NCBI RefSeq assembly: GCF_020873875.1 | Contig: NZ_JAHWGU010000012.1 | Span: 62,001-126,000 of the forward strand | DNA length: 64,000 bases | DNA from: Actinoplanes sp. DH11 | GTDB lineage: Bacteria > Actinomycetota > Actinomycetes > Mycobacteriales > Micromonosporaceae | Direction of reading: 5' to 3' | Shown here: piece by piece, positions 1 through 10,113 of the stretch | Layout of the letters: each line of letters starts with the position of its first letter | Position numbering within the stretch: position 1 is the first letter of the stretch | The notes under the pieces: model-generated | What the model was told of the DNA's origin: nothing | The model's database searches: none | The model's input: only the letters and a program-made list of their open reading frames with translations | Program-made: the position numbers and the translations under genes

Positions 1-1404
<1,404 letters not shown>

Positions 1405-1534
1405 GGGTCAACGCTCCCCTAGACAGTCTGCCGAACCATCGTAGGCACCTTCGCCCGAGACCTGTGACCCGAGCCTCCGGTGAAACTCGCAATCCGGGCG
1501 AAACGTGTCGGTAAGTTCGCTGACAGCGTCATTT

Positions 1535-1546
1535 CAAACCGGTTTG
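1535..1546. promoter_or_regulatory. 12-bp palindrome between secA and the GNAT gene
   Basis: CAAACCGGTTTG is a perfect palindrome 33 bases before the GNAT start, in the 174-base gap between divergent secA and the GNAT gene. It could be an operator for a dimeric regulator. The regulator cannot be named from the sequence. Confidence 0.3.
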
Positions 1547-1578
1547 GTGTCCGGGCGCGTCACGGCAAGGATGGCTGA

Positions 1579-2658
1579 GTGGATCAGGACGAGGTACTGC
1601 TGCGGGAATGCCGGCCCGAGGACGCCCCGAAGATCGCCGAGGGCGAGGCGGACCCGGCGTTCCGGCGATTCCTCGGCGGCCGGAGATCCGGCGGGGCGCA
1701 CGTGGAGCGCCGCGTGATCGCGAACGAGGCCACCGGCGAGTTCCTCGGCATGATCACGAAGAGAACGATCACGACAGGGATCATCACCGCAGGCATGATC
1801 ACGGCGAAAATGATCACAGAAGAAACGATCACGCCCGGGGTGATCACGACTGAGGTGACCTTCTGGGTCCTGCCCGCCCACCGGCGCCGCGGCACGGCAA
1901 CCGCCGCCCTGCGGAAGATGCGCGGCGAGCGGCTCGAAATGCTGATCGACGCGGACAACCCGGTGGCCCAGCGGGCCGCGCTGGCCGCCGGTTTCACCCG
2001 TGAGGGGGTCCGCCGCCTACCCGGTGGCGAGGTGCAGGCCTGGTCGCGGCTGGCCGGTGACCGGCTCGAGCCGGCCCCGCGGCTCCTGCCCGACCTGCCC
2101 GGCGGCGAGCTCAGCGACGGTGTGGTGACGCTGCGCCCGCTGGGCGAGCAGGACGTCGCGTTCTACGCCGAGTTGCATTCGCTGCCCGAGGTGGTGAACA
2201 CCAGCGTGCCGCCGGTGCCACCGACGCCCGAGGAGGTGCACCGGCGCTGCTTCCACTCGGACGCGAACTGGCTCGCCGGCAATCGCGCCGACATGATCAT
2301 CTTGGACGCGGTGACCGGCGCGGCGGCCGGTGAGATCGCGCTGCACTACCAGGAACCCCCGACCGGTCAGGCGATGATCGGTTACAGCATGCTGCCCGCC
2401 CACCGCGGCCGTGGCTTCGCGACCCGGGCGGCGCAGCTGGTCGGGCTCTGGGCCTTCGCCGAGACCGACGTGGCGCGCCTGATCGCGGGGGCGGCGCCGG
2501 ACAACATCGGCTCGCAGCGGGTGCTGGAGAAGGCCGGTTTCCGGCGGGAGGCGTTCCTCCGGTCGCGGCTGCCCGGGCCGGGCGGGGTCCGGATCGACGA
2601 CGTGCAGTACGTCCTTCTCGCTGGAGACCTGCTCGCGCAGGCCTCCAGCGACGCTTGA
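1579..2658 (+). CDS. Tandem-domain GNAT acetyltransferase with an in-frame ITxx pentapeptide insert
   Basis: 359 residues carrying two GNAT folds. The first (about residues 1-160) has the acetyl-CoA-binding motif A at VLPAHRRRGTATAAL. The second (about 178-350) has MLPAHRGRGFATRAA and the typical NIGSQRVLEKAGF ending. The family transfers acetyl groups to amines or protein N-termini; the substrate here is unknown. Residues 58-92 are seven tandem five-residue units with the core IT, inserted just before the motif-A strand of domain 1. They come from a perfect 15-bp DNA period and are not part of the family. The GTG at 1579 is the first start giving the domain. The 3' end runs into a separate 30-bp tandem repeat. 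Whether domain 1 still folds is uncertain; domain 2 looks intact. Confidence 0.85.
   Translation: MDQDEVLLRECRPEDAPKIAEGEADPAFRRFLGGRRSGGAHVERRVIANEATGEFLGMITKRTITTGIITAGMITAKMITEETITPGVITTEVTFWVLPAHRRRGTATAALRKMRGERLEMLIDADNPVAQRAALAAGFTREGVRRLPGGEVQAWSRLAGDRLEPAPRLLPDLPGGELSDGVVTLRPLGEQDVAFYAELHSLPEVVNTSVPPVPPTPEEVHRRCFHSDANWLAGNRADMIILDAVTGAAAGEIALHYQEPPTGQAMIGYSMLPAHRGRGFATRAAQLVGLWAFAETDVARLIAGAAPDNIGSQRVLEKAGFRREAFLRSRLPGPGGVRIDDVQYVLLAGDLLAQASSDA
1750..1854 (+). repeat. 15-bp tandem repeat (7 units) inside the GNAT gene
   Basis: Seven consecutive 15-base units, each carrying GATCAC or a one-base variant at positions 1752, 1767, 1782, 1797, 1812, 1827 and 1842. The units encode MITKR, TITTG, IITAG, MITAK, MITEE, TITPG and VITTE. 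The period is a multiple of three, so the reading frame is kept. Several units contain the palindrome TGATCA. Confidence 0.9.
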
Positions 2659-2780
2659 CCACGAACGCAGGCCTCCGACGAAGCTTGTCCACGGACGCCA
2701 GCGTCCAGCGACGCTTGGCCACGGACGCCAGCGTCCAGCGAATCCTGACCACGGAGGCAGCCTCCGACGACGCGGCGGCG
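2641..2780 (+). repeat. 30-bp tandem repeat (about 4.5 units) over the 3' end of the GNAT gene
   Basis: Units begin at 2641, 2671, 2701 and 2731 (the fourth is 29 bases), with a partial unit at 2760. They share the pattern G-CC/GT-TCCAGCGACGCTTG...CCACGGACGC. The gene's stop codon (2656-2658) lies in unit 1. Units 2 and 3 are open in the same frame and unit 4 carries another stop. The tract fills the gap between the GNAT gene and the convergent hpf gene. Confidence 0.85.
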
Positions 2781-2809
2781 CGTGACCGGAAAGGCTCAGC
2801 GACCGGCGG

Positions 2810-3430
2810 TCACATGGCCAGGCTGAGAATCCCGTAGTCGTAGCCTCGGCGCCGGTAGACGACGCTGGGCCGGCCGCTCTCCTTGTCCTGGAACAGATAG
2901 AAGTCGTGGCCGACGAGCTCCATCTGGAAGAGCGCGTCGTCGACGGTCATCGGCTCGGCCGAGTGCTCCTTCTCACGGACGATGCGCCACGGCTGGTCCT
3001 CGTTGTGCTCGGCCAGGTCGGTCTCGACCTCCGGCTCGGCGACCAGCGTGGCGGTCCGGCCCGGGCTCACGTCGGTGGGGAGGTTGGCGGTGGCGGCGGC
3101 CACGGAGACCGGCGCATGACGGCCGCGGTGCACCCGGCGCCGGTCGGCGGAACGCCGCAGCCGGCCGTCGAGTTTGTTGATGGCGCAGTCCAGAGCTGCG
3201 TAGAAGTCTTGTGCCTGTGCCTCGGCGCGAACGACCGGGCCTCTCGTCATGACGGTGATCTCGACCCGCTGGCAGGTGTCCGCCTGGCGGGGATTGCGTT
3301 CGTGGAAGAGCTCCACGTCCACTCGCATCAGTTTCGAGTCGTAACGCTCGACCTTGCTCAGCTTTTCGGCGACGTGCTCTCGGTAATGATCGGGAACCTC
3401 TACGTTGCGGCCCTTGACGACAATGTCCAC
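2810..3430 (-). CDS. hpf: Ribosome hibernation promoting factor (long form HPF)
   Basis: 206 residues. The N-terminal S30AE domain (about 1-100, VDIVVKGRNVEVPDHYREHV) binds the small subunit between head and body and blocks translation in stationary phase. The C-terminal domain (about 145-206, ending VVYRRRGYDYGILSLAM) dimerises to form 100S ribosomes. A linker with TATLVAEPEVETDL joins them. The GTG at 3430 is preferred over an upstream start because GGGGAGG lies six bases before it and the S30AE fold begins there. Transcription runs from the gap before comF (3431-3710), in which no other gene or clear signal was seen. The family is sigma- or stress-regulated in other actinobacteria. Confidence 0.93.
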   Translation of the reverse strand: MDIVVKGRNVEVPDHYREHVAEKLSKVERYDSKLMRVDVELFHERNPRQADTCQRVEITVMTRGPVVRAEAQAQDFYAALDCAINKLDGRLRRSADRRRVHRGRHAPVSVAAATANLPTDVSPGRTATLVAEPEVETDLAEHNEDQPWRIVREKEHSAEPMTVDDALFQMELVGHDFYLFQDKESGRPSVVYRRRGYDYGILSLAM

Positions 3431-3710
3431 TCGTGACCTCCCCAACGTTGTGCTTTGCGGGCGCCGACGCACGGCGCTTCGTGCTCAGAGAAGTTGCCGC
3501 GTGACTAACCACCGCCGCGGCCTACGTGGGTGAGACGACTCCTTTCCGGCGCGGGGAACGGGGCCCATCCGGCGCTCCGGTGGCGGGTGATGCTTGCGCT
3601 TCACCCTCGTCACCTAGACGCTAACCTGCCGCTGCCTGTCCGTCACCACTCGTTGGGGATAACGAAAGGCTGACCTTCGCCTCTATCGGCAGCTCAGGAC
3701 GGCATGGGAG

Positions 3711-4430
3711 TCAAATACCGGGAGTGATTTTCCGCAGTTGTGTCGCTGCCAGCACCGCGGCGCCTGTGACCTGCATGTCCGCCTCCTCAAGACGGCGTGC
3801 CACCGCGGCCAGAGTGGCACCGGTGGTGACGATGTCGTCCGTCACCACCAGCGTGCCCCTCATCGGGCCGCCGCGTCGGAGAACGCTGATTCGGGAATTG
3901 ATTCGCAGGGAATTGACAGCTACCGCGTGCCGTGCGGCAGTGTCCAGTGACGTTGAGTCAGGCCGGGGCAGCGCACGCAGCGGTCGTACCATCACCGCGG
4001 TCCACCCCGCCGACCTCAGCCGCCGCACCGCGTGACCGGTCAGCCGCGCCATGTGGTCGCCGTGCCGCGCGCGCCGGGCGGCCGCCGTGGAGGGGACCGG
4101 GACCAGCACCACCGGGCGGTCGCGCGGCGCGACCGCCGCGACCGCGCCGGCCAGGAGGATGCCCAGCGGCGGGGCGAGGCGGTGGCGGCCCTTTTCCTTG
4201 TACGCGAGAAGCGTGCCCCGAAGAGCGCCCGAATAGGCACCCACCGTCACGCAGGCCGGAAAACCGGGCGGGGGCGGGGTTGGTGCCGCCGGATGCGGCC
4301 GCAACCCTTCCAGCTCCGCCACACAGACCTGGCACGTCCCGTACCGCAGGCGCACCCGCTCCGCGCCGCATCCGGCGCAGGCGCCCGGCAGGACCAGGTC
4401 GGCCAGCTCGCCCAGGAGCGCGGAGAGCAT
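3711..4430 (-). CDS. ComF-family phosphoribosyltransferase
   Basis: 239 residues. The N-terminus holds a C4 zinc ribbon (C18, C21, C33, C36). The C-terminus has a type I phosphoribosyltransferase fold with the PRPP loop LVVTDDIVTTGAT near residues 193-205. The family includes ComFC of competence, but in non-competent actinobacteria the role is unknown; purine salvage or repair functions have been suggested. The ATG lies one base after the lpqB stop, so this is the last gene of mtrA-mtrB-lpqB-comF. The same order occurs in M. tuberculosis. Confidence 0.85.
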   Translation of the reverse strand: MLSALLGELADLVLPGACAGCGAERVRLRYGTCQVCVAELEGLRPHPAAPTPPPPGFPACVTVGAYSGALRGTLLAYKEKGRHRLAPPLGILLAGAVAAVAPRDRPVVLVPVPSTAAARRARHGDHMARLTGHAVRRLRSAGWTAVMVRPLRALPRPDSTSLDTAARHAVAVNSLRINSRISVLRRGGPMRGTLVVTDDIVTTGATLAAVARRLEEADMQVTGAAVLAATQLRKITPGI

Positions 4431-4431
4431 C

Positions 4432-6258
4432 TCAGTTCAGGAACAGGGGTGCCGTCGGCACGGTGCCGGCGGGCTGCTCCCCGGGCGGCTGGGCCAGGTC
4501 GGCCGCGTCGATCCGGACCGCGGTGGACAGCGCGTCCCAGGCGGCGTCGGCGGTCGTGTAGGACACCGAGTCGGAGTTGCCCAGCTCGCTCGGGCTCTGG
4601 TTGACCGGGTTCGCCGGGTAGGCGGTCACGTAGTTGACCGTGTCGTCGCCCAGGTCGTCCAGCCGCGGGTCGGACAGCGCACCGTCGATGGTGACGTCCA
4701 GCACGGCGACCCGCTTGCTGACACCGACGCCGGCCACGGTGAGCCAGCCCTCCCCGCTGAACGCGGCCGCGGTGACCGTGACCAGCGGCGCCTGGAGCAG
4801 TTCCGGCTCGCTGAGCGACACGCCGTCGCTGCTGACGGCGAGCACGGCCCGGTAGAGCCGGCCGCCCGCGACGATCGCCACCCGGTGCCCGTCGGGCGCC
4901 ACGGTAATCGCACTGAGCTTGCCGGCGGCCCCGGACACCTGCACCGGCCGGGCCGGGCCGCCCTCCGGGTTGAAACTGAACAGCCCGCCGTTGCCGATGA
5001 TCAGCCCGACGGCTCCGCCGGCCGTACGGTTCGGGGTGATCGCCCAGACCGGGTATCCGAGGCCCGCCGGCAGACCGCTCACCGTGCGCAGCGTGGCGTC
5101 CTGCCCGCTGGCGGTGGGTGTCGCACCGACCCGCAGCGTCTCACCGCGGCCGGAGCCGGTGACGAGCGCGGCGTAGGTGTGCGTGCCGGACGTGCTCAGC
5201 GCCGCGGTCCGGATGTCCTTGTTCGCCTGCGGCGGGATGGCCGGGATCGCCTCCACCGCGTGCGGGAAGCCGGACAGCCGCACGATCTTGCCGCCGTAGA
5301 CCGCGAACCGCTCCGGGGAACGCTCCAGCCGGAACGAGGCGTTGCTGGTGAAGAAGTCGGTCCCGTAGTAGTTCTTCGTCTCCTGGTGCCCGATCTTCAG
5401 CGCCAGGTTCTCCGGGAGCAGCGGCCGCAGCGACCATTGGAGCTGCCGGCGCAGCCGTTCCAGCGCGTCCGCGGCGTTGTCGGTCGGCACGGCCTGGGCG
5501 CTCAGGTTGATGGCGAGCGTCTGATCCTGGATGGCGGGCACCTTGCCGAGCAGCGAGGTGCCCTCGGGCAGCAGCTCCACCACGCTCTTGAGCCACGGCG
5601 CCGGGCCCTCGATGAGCCAGCTGATCACGGTGGTCGGCACCTGCTCGATCGGCAGGTCGCGCAGCATGTAGCGGACGTCCGGGACGAGACCGCTGTGCTC
5701 GGTGTTCCAGAAGTAGATGGTCCGCTGCACGTAGTTCGCGTTCAGCGCGGTATCGCTGATCAGCAGGAACGGCGGGGCGCTCAGCACGTAGAGAGAGATG
5801 CCGTCCTCGGCCGTGCCGAGAGTCATCTCGTAGGTGCCCTCGACCGGCTCCTTCGGCGGCTCCAGCACGCCGTTGCGGCCGAGCGTGCCGACCAGCTCGT
5901 AGTCCAGCTCGATGACCGGCTGGCTCGGCGAGACCAGGGGCTTCTCGGTCAGCCGGATCACCCGCGGGATGGTCACCGGCTTGAAGGTGGACTTCGCCTC
6001 CGGCGACATGAACTCCTTGACCCGGTCCAGGGCGCCGTCGTAGTCACCGGCCGCCGCGGCCAGGTAGTTGTCGACGAACTCGGTGCGGTCACTCGTCGTG
6101 GTCCGGGTGGCCTGGTCGGGGGTGTTCTCGCTGCCCGACGTGATGCCGGTGGACGGACCGGGACCGATGACCGTGACGCCCGACTCGTCCGGGATGCCGC
6201 AGCCGCCCAGCACCAGCGCGGTGAGTGCCACCACGACGGGAAGGGTGTGTCGCCTCAA
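4432..6258 (-). CDS. lpqB: Lipoprotein LpqB, MtrAB accessory factor
   Basis: 608 residues. The signal peptide ends in the lipobox LVLGGC (C20), so the mature protein is lipid-anchored on the outer face of the membrane. A GerMN-like domain occupies roughly residues 60-320 and a C-terminal propeller-like region follows. In mycobacteria LpqB binds the sensor region of MtrB and tunes MtrAB signalling, which controls cell-wall and division genes. The ATG overlaps the mtrB stop by four bases (ATGA), indicating translational coupling. Length and order match the family. Confidence 0.93.
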   Translation of the reverse strand: MRRHTLPVVVALTALVLGGCGIPDESGVTVIGPGPSTGITSGSENTPDQATRTTTSDRTEFVDNYLAAAAGDYDGALDRVKEFMSPEAKSTFKPVTIPRVIRLTEKPLVSPSQPVIELDYELVGTLGRNGVLEPPKEPVEGTYEMTLGTAEDGISLYVLSAPPFLLISDTALNANYVQRTIYFWNTEHSGLVPDVRYMLRDLPIEQVPTTVISWLIEGPAPWLKSVVELLPEGTSLLGKVPAIQDQTLAINLSAQAVPTDNAADALERLRRQLQWSLRPLLPENLALKIGHQETKNYYGTDFFTSNASFRLERSPERFAVYGGKIVRLSGFPHAVEAIPAIPPQANKDIRTAALSTSGTHTYAALVTGSGRGETLRVGATPTASGQDATLRTVSGLPAGLGYPVWAITPNRTAGGAVGLIIGNGGLFSFNPEGGPARPVQVSGAAGKLSAITVAPDGHRVAIVAGGRLYRAVLAVSSDGVSLSEPELLQAPLVTVTAAAFSGEGWLTVAGVGVSKRVAVLDVTIDGALSDPRLDDLGDDTVNYVTAYPANPVNQSPSELGNSDSVSYTTADAAWDALSTAVRIDAADLAQPPGEQPAGTVPTAPLFLN

Positions 6259-7925
6259 CCTGCCACCTCCGCGGGCTCGCCGGTGGCCGCCGCGGGGCGG
6301 TCCCGGGGGATGAGCGTGAGCGGTGCCGCGACCAGCCGGTCGCCGGCACGGACCGGCAGCGTCAGGCGGAACTGGGAGCCCTCGCCGGGTGCGCCCCAGG
6401 CCTCCAGCCAGCCGCCGTGCAGCCGGGCGTCCTCCACGCTGATGGAGAGTCCCAGGCCGGTGCCGCCGGTCTGCCGGGCCCGGGACGGGTCGGCACGCCA
6501 GAACCGGTTGAAGACCAGCCGCTCCTCCCCCGGCTTCAACCCGATCCCGTGGTCGCGCACGGTGATCGCCACAGCCGCCTCGTCGGTCGCCATGGTCACC
6601 ACCACCGGCTTGGCCTCGGCGTGCTCGATGGCGTTGCCGACCAGGTTGCGCAGCACCCGCTCGACCCGGCGCGGATCCACCTCGGCGATCACCGGGGTCT
6701 CCGGCAGGCGCAGCTCGATGTCGACGCCGGCCCGCCCGGCCAGGCCGGTGAGCCGGTCGGTCACCCGCCGCACTATCGGCACCAGGTCGGTGTGCTCGGC
6801 GTCCAGCGCGGCGAACCCGGCGTCGAACCGGCTGATCTCCAGCAGGTCGGTGAGCAGGCCCTCGAACCGGTCCAGCTCGGCCTGGAGCAGCTCGGCGCTG
6901 CGGGCCACCGCGGGGTCGAACTCCTCGCGCTCCGAGAAGATCAGGTCAGCGGCCATCCGGACGGTGGTGAGTGGGGTGCGCAGCTCGTGCGAGACGTCCG
7001 AGGTGAACCGCCGCTGGAGCCGGGACATCTCCTCCAGCCGGACGATCTGGCGCTGCAGGTTCGCCGCCATCTGGTTGAACGCCGCCGCCAGCAGCGCCAG
7101 GTCGTCCTCGCCGTCGACCTTCATCCGCTGGTCGAGCAGGCCGGCCGAGAGCCGCTGCGCGGTCCGCGCGGCCACCCGCACCGGGGTCACCACCATGCGG
7201 GTGACCAGGCCGGCCACCACGCCGAGCAGGATCACCAGGGCGATCCCGGTGACCAGGACAGTGGTCCGGATCTGGTCGGCGGCGCGATCCTCGGTGGTGA
7301 GCGGCACCATGTAGTAGAGCTCGACGCGCCCGAACTTGGTCGGCACCGGAGACCCGTACACCAGGTATTTCGTGGTTGTGCCCTCGACCTCGGCGGTCCG
7401 GATCTGCTGGGCCACCCGGCCCTGCTCGGCCACCGACCGGATCATGTCCGGCGTGATCAGGTCGCGGGTGTCCACGTTCGGCAGGGTGACCGCGGGCAAC
7501 TCCCGGTGGTGCTCGGCCCGGATCGACACCACCGAGCCGCCGTCCTCGGCCTGATCACCGTCGAACAGCTCGTTGACCGTGTCGTTGATGGTGCTCGGCA
7601 GCTCCGGGTCGCGCGCTTGCGGGTGCACGGTGAGCTGCCGGTACGCATAGGCGACCTTGCCGTCCATGGACGACGAGATCTCCTCCTGCGTCCGGTGGAG
7701 CAGGATGTTGGCGCTCTGTGCCGCGATGAACCAGCCGAACGTGCCGACCAGCAGGCTGGAGCCGACCAAGGTCAGCGTCACCACCCGCAGGTGCAGCGAA
7801 CGGCGCCAGGCCCGCCGGGCCGGCGCCGTGTAGTGCTTGCCGTGCCGGACGACCACGCGCCAGTAGCGCCGCACCACTCGCAGGGCACGGCGCACGGGCA
7901 TGGGAAGCCAGGAAGGAGCACGCAT
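6255..7925 (-). CDS. mtrB: Sensor histidine kinase MtrB
   Basis: 556 residues with a basic N-terminus. There is a first membrane segment near residues 48-70 and an extracellular sensor of about 150 residues. The second segment is near 215-240, followed by HAMP, HisKA and HATPase domains. The phosphorylated histidine is H313 in DVSHELRTPL. The N box (NLVGNAIEHA) and G box (GTGLGLSI) are present. It phosphorylates MtrA. The start is 29 bases after the mtrA stop, and the 3' end overlaps lpqB by four bases. Confidence 0.95.
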   Translation of the reverse strand: MRAPSWLPMPVRRALRVVRRYWRVVVRHGKHYTAPARRAWRRSLHLRVVTLTLVGSSLLVGTFGWFIAAQSANILLHRTQEEISSSMDGKVAYAYRQLTVHPQARDPELPSTINDTVNELFDGDQAEDGGSVVSIRAEHHRELPAVTLPNVDTRDLITPDMIRSVAEQGRVAQQIRTAEVEGTTTKYLVYGSPVPTKFGRVELYYMVPLTTEDRAADQIRTTVLVTGIALVILLGVVAGLVTRMVVTPVRVAARTAQRLSAGLLDQRMKVDGEDDLALLAAAFNQMAANLQRQIVRLEEMSRLQRRFTSDVSHELRTPLTTVRMAADLIFSEREEFDPAVARSAELLQAELDRFEGLLTDLLEISRFDAGFAALDAEHTDLVPIVRRVTDRLTGLAGRAGVDIELRLPETPVIAEVDPRRVERVLRNLVGNAIEHAEAKPVVVTMATDEAAVAITVRDHGIGLKPGEERLVFNRFWRADPSRARQTGGTGLGLSISVEDARLHGGWLEAWGAPGEGSQFRLTLPVRAGDRLVAAPLTLIPRDRPAAATGEPAEVAG

Positions 7926-7954
7926 CTCGCGGCAACATTAACCGCTCGTACGGC

Positions 7955-8653
7955 CTAGCCGGTCCCCGCCTTGTAGCCGACGCCGCGCACCGTGAGGATG
8001 ATCTCGGGCCGTTCGGGGTCCGGCTCTATCTTGGCGCGCAGCCGCTGGACGTGCACGTTCACCAGCCGGGTGTCGGCCGCGTGCCGGTAACCCCAGACCT
8101 GCTCGAGCAGCACCTCGCGGGTGAAGACCTGGCGCGGCTTACGGGCCAGCGCGACAAGCAGGTCGAACTCGAGCGGGGTCAGCTTGACCTCCTCGCCGTC
8201 ACGGGACACGGTGTGCGCCGGGACGTCGATGGTGATCTGGTTGCCGGGCGGGCCGATGGTGAGCATCTCCGGCGCGGCGTCCTCGCCACGCCGGAGACGG
8301 GCCCGCATCCGGGCCACCAGTTCCTTCGGCTTGAACGGCTTGACCACGTAGTCGTCGGCGCCGGACTCCAGGCCCAGCACCACGTCCACGGTGTCGCTCT
8401 TGGCGGTCAGCATGACGATCGGGATCCCCGACTCGGCTCGGATGGCGCGCGCCACGTCGATGCCGCTCATGCCGGGGAGCATCAGGTCAAGCAGAACGAT
8501 GTCCGGACGGTTCTCCCGGAAGGCGGCCAGGGCACGCTCACCGTCCGCGACGAAGGAGGGCAGGAATCCTTCGCTGCGCAGGACGATGCCGAGCATCTCG
8601 GCCAACGCGGGATCGTCGTCGACGACCAGTACCCGGGCTCTCATGCGGTCCAA
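7955..8653 (-). CDS. mtrA: Response regulator MtrA
   Basis: 232 residues. The OmpR/PhoB-type receiver has D56 (VLLDLMLPG) as phospho-acceptor, and the DNA-binding winged helix lies at about 135-230 (LLEQVWGYRHAADTRLVNVHV). MtrA controls replication, division and wall-hydrolase genes in actinobacteria. The TTG at 8653 is chosen because it gives MDRMRARVL, matching the mycobacterial start MDTMRQRIL, and GGAGG lies upstream. The ATG at 8644 is the alternative. It is the first gene of mtrA-mtrB-lpqB-comF. Confidence 0.95.
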   Translation of the reverse strand: MDRMRARVLVVDDDPALAEMLGIVLRSEGFLPSFVADGERALAAFRENRPDIVLLDLMLPGMSGIDVARAIRAESGIPIVMLTAKSDTVDVVLGLESGADDYVVKPFKPKELVARMRARLRRGEDAAPEMLTIGPPGNQITIDVPAHTVSRDGEEVKLTPLEFDLLVALARKPRQVFTREVLLEQVWGYRHAADTRLVNVHVQRLRAKIEPDPERPEIILTVRGVGYKAGTG

Positions 8654-8729
8654 TATTGCACTGTCCTCCGGGTCTCCGCGCTACCTGGGGGTCGATCTTG
8701 CCGAGGAGAGTGCCCGGGGAAATGGAAAA

Positions 8730-8755
8730 CGGGCGGTCCCGACCGGGACCGCCCG
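8730..8755 (-). terminator. Rho-independent terminator after the DUF397 gene
   Basis: CGGGCGGTCCC (8730-8740) and GGGACCGCCCG (8745-8755) form a perfect 11-bp stem with a GACC loop. Read on the minus strand it is followed by GTTTTCC. It ends the XRE-DUF397 transcript and insulates mtrA. Confidence 0.85.
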
Positions 8756-8772
8756 CGGCGCACGAACTGCTG

Positions 8773-8976
8773 TCAGGCGCCGGGCCGGTCGAACTCTCCG
8801 GCTCGGACGCCGGCGATGAAGCCGGTCCAGTCGCCCGCACCGAACGTGAGTACCGGTCCCGTGACGTCCTTCGAGTCACGCACCAGCACAGCGGCCGGAA
8901 CGTTGGCTACCTCGACGCAATGCCCAGCAGCGCCACTGCGGCTGCTCTTGCGCCAGGTGAGTACGGCGTTCTGCAT
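8773..8976 (-). CDS. DUF397 domain protein
   Basis: 67 residues with the family's opening NAVLTWRKSSRSG, the central CVEVA and VLVRDSKD, and the ending FTFGAGDWTGFIAGVRAGEF-like core. DUF397 proteins are small actinobacterial partners of XRE/DUF5753 regulators, as BldB-like and WhiJ-like systems show, and are thought to antagonise them. The ATG at 8976 is chosen because AAGGAG stands six bases before it. The XRE gene lies immediately upstream, 50 bases away. Confidence 0.85.
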   Translation of the reverse strand: MQNAVLTWRKSSRSGAAGHCVEVANVPAAVLVRDSKDVTGPVLTFGAGDWTGFIAGVRAGEFDRPGA

Positions 8977-9026
8977 GATCATCTCCTTCCGTGGAATGCC
9001 TGTCCATTGGACCCCACGGAAAGCGC

Positions 9027-9875
9027 TCACCGGGCCAATCGATCCCTCGTCTCAGCGATGGCCGTTCGGCTCTGTTCTGACGACAATGCGCGTTCCTGCA
9101 GGTCATCGAAGGCGTCTTGATAAACATCGATCTCCTCCGGCTTCACCCGGAAGAGGCCGCCGGTCAGCCCCTCGATGTGCACCACCGGGTTACGGGTGCC
9201 CGGCGCGAACTCCAGAACCAGGAAGGATTCGATCAGCCCGGCGTGCGCGCCGGCCTGGAACGGCAGGATCTGGAGCTCCACGCCGGGCCGGCTGCTCGCC
9301 TCGTAGAGCCGGGCCAGCTGGCGCTGCTGCACCTCACGGCCGCCGATCTCGCGGAGCAGGACACCCTCGTCGATGACGATCCGCAGGTTGGGCGGCGGAT
9401 CCCGGGTCAGCACGGCCTGCCGGCCCATCCGCAGCGCGAGCCGGCGCTGGATGGTGGCGGTGTCGTCGATGTCCGCGCCGGTCTCGATCACCGCTCGCGC
9501 GTACTCGTCGGTCTGCAGCAGGCCCGGCACGACCTGGGCCTCCCACTCCGTGATCCGCACCGCCTCGGCCTCCAGGGCGAGGTACTCGTCGTACGGGTCC
9601 GGCACCGACGACCGGTACGGCGTCCACCACGCCCGCGCCCGGCCACGGCGGGCCAGGTCGCGCAGCCGCCCGCGGTCCTCCACGGCGACACCGTAAAGGG
9701 TCAGCAGCCGATCCAGGTCGGCCTCGTTGATCCCGGTGTGCGCGGTCTCGATCCGGCTCAGTTTGGACTCCGACCACCCCAGCGCGGTCGCCACGTCGAC
9801 CGCGCGGCGTTCACCGCGGAGCCGGCGCAGCTCTCCACCTAGCTCCCGGCGTGCTGTCGATGTCGGCCTCGCCAC
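9027..9875 (-). CDS. XRE-family regulator with DUF5753 domain
   Basis: 282 residues. The helix-turn-helix is at about 5-65 (DVATALGWSESKLSRIE). A DUF5753 domain of about 170 residues follows, with VPGLLQTDEYARAV and LRIVIDEGVLLREIGG. These regulators pair with the DUF397 gene that follows and resemble WhiJ-type developmental systems in Streptomyces. The GTG at 9875 (VARPTSTARRELG) is chosen by domain extent; longer starts read through a repetitive leader that looks regulatory. Four TTGCA words just upstream are candidate autoregulatory sites. Confidence 0.85.
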   Translation of the reverse strand: MARPTSTARRELGGELRRLRGERRAVDVATALGWSESKLSRIETAHTGINEADLDRLLTLYGVAVEDRGRLRDLARRGRARAWWTPYRSSVPDPYDEYLALEAEAVRITEWEAQVVPGLLQTDEYARAVIETGADIDDTATIQRRLALRMGRQAVLTRDPPPNLRIVIDEGVLLREIGGREVQQRQLARLYEASSRPGVELQILPFQAGAHAGLIESFLVLEFAPGTRNPVVHIEGLTGGLFRVKPEEIDVYQDAFDDLQERALSSEQSRTAIAETRDRLAR

Positions 9876-9906
9876 GGAGCCACCATATCGGCGTAACAAC
9901 AACCCG

Positions 9907-9938
9907 TTGCAACTTGCAGGCCACGCATTGCACTTGCA
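9907..9938. promoter_or_regulatory. Paired TTGCA direct repeats upstream of the XRE gene
   Basis: TTGCA occurs at 9907, 9914, 9928 and 9934, forming two pairs with spacings of seven and six bases, centred about 45 bases before the XRE start. Such iterated words are typical of binding sites for a multimeric regulator, here possibly the XRE protein itself. Confidence 0.4.
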
Positions 9939-10062
9939 GTGCGGCGTCGCTGCGTGCCGTAATGGTGAGGAGAGAGCCGGCCCTGGCGGCGGCAACCGCC
10001 GGGGGACCGTCCTGCATCCGCCCCGAAAGCCGCCGACGTCGGCTCGGACGGACCTGGACGCA

Positions 10063-10093
10063 GAGCCCTCGCTCGGCGGGCGAGCGAGGGCTC
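10063..10093 (-). terminator. Terminator of ahcY
   Basis: GAGCCCTCGCTCG (10063-10075) pairs perfectly with CGAGCGAGGGCTC (10081-10093) around a GCGGG loop. The 13-bp stem begins 20 bases after the ahcY stop on the minus strand. It has no clear T tract, which is common in high-GC genomes. Confidence 0.75.
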
Positions 10094-10113
10094 CGGCACG
10101 TCTTGGCAGCTGT

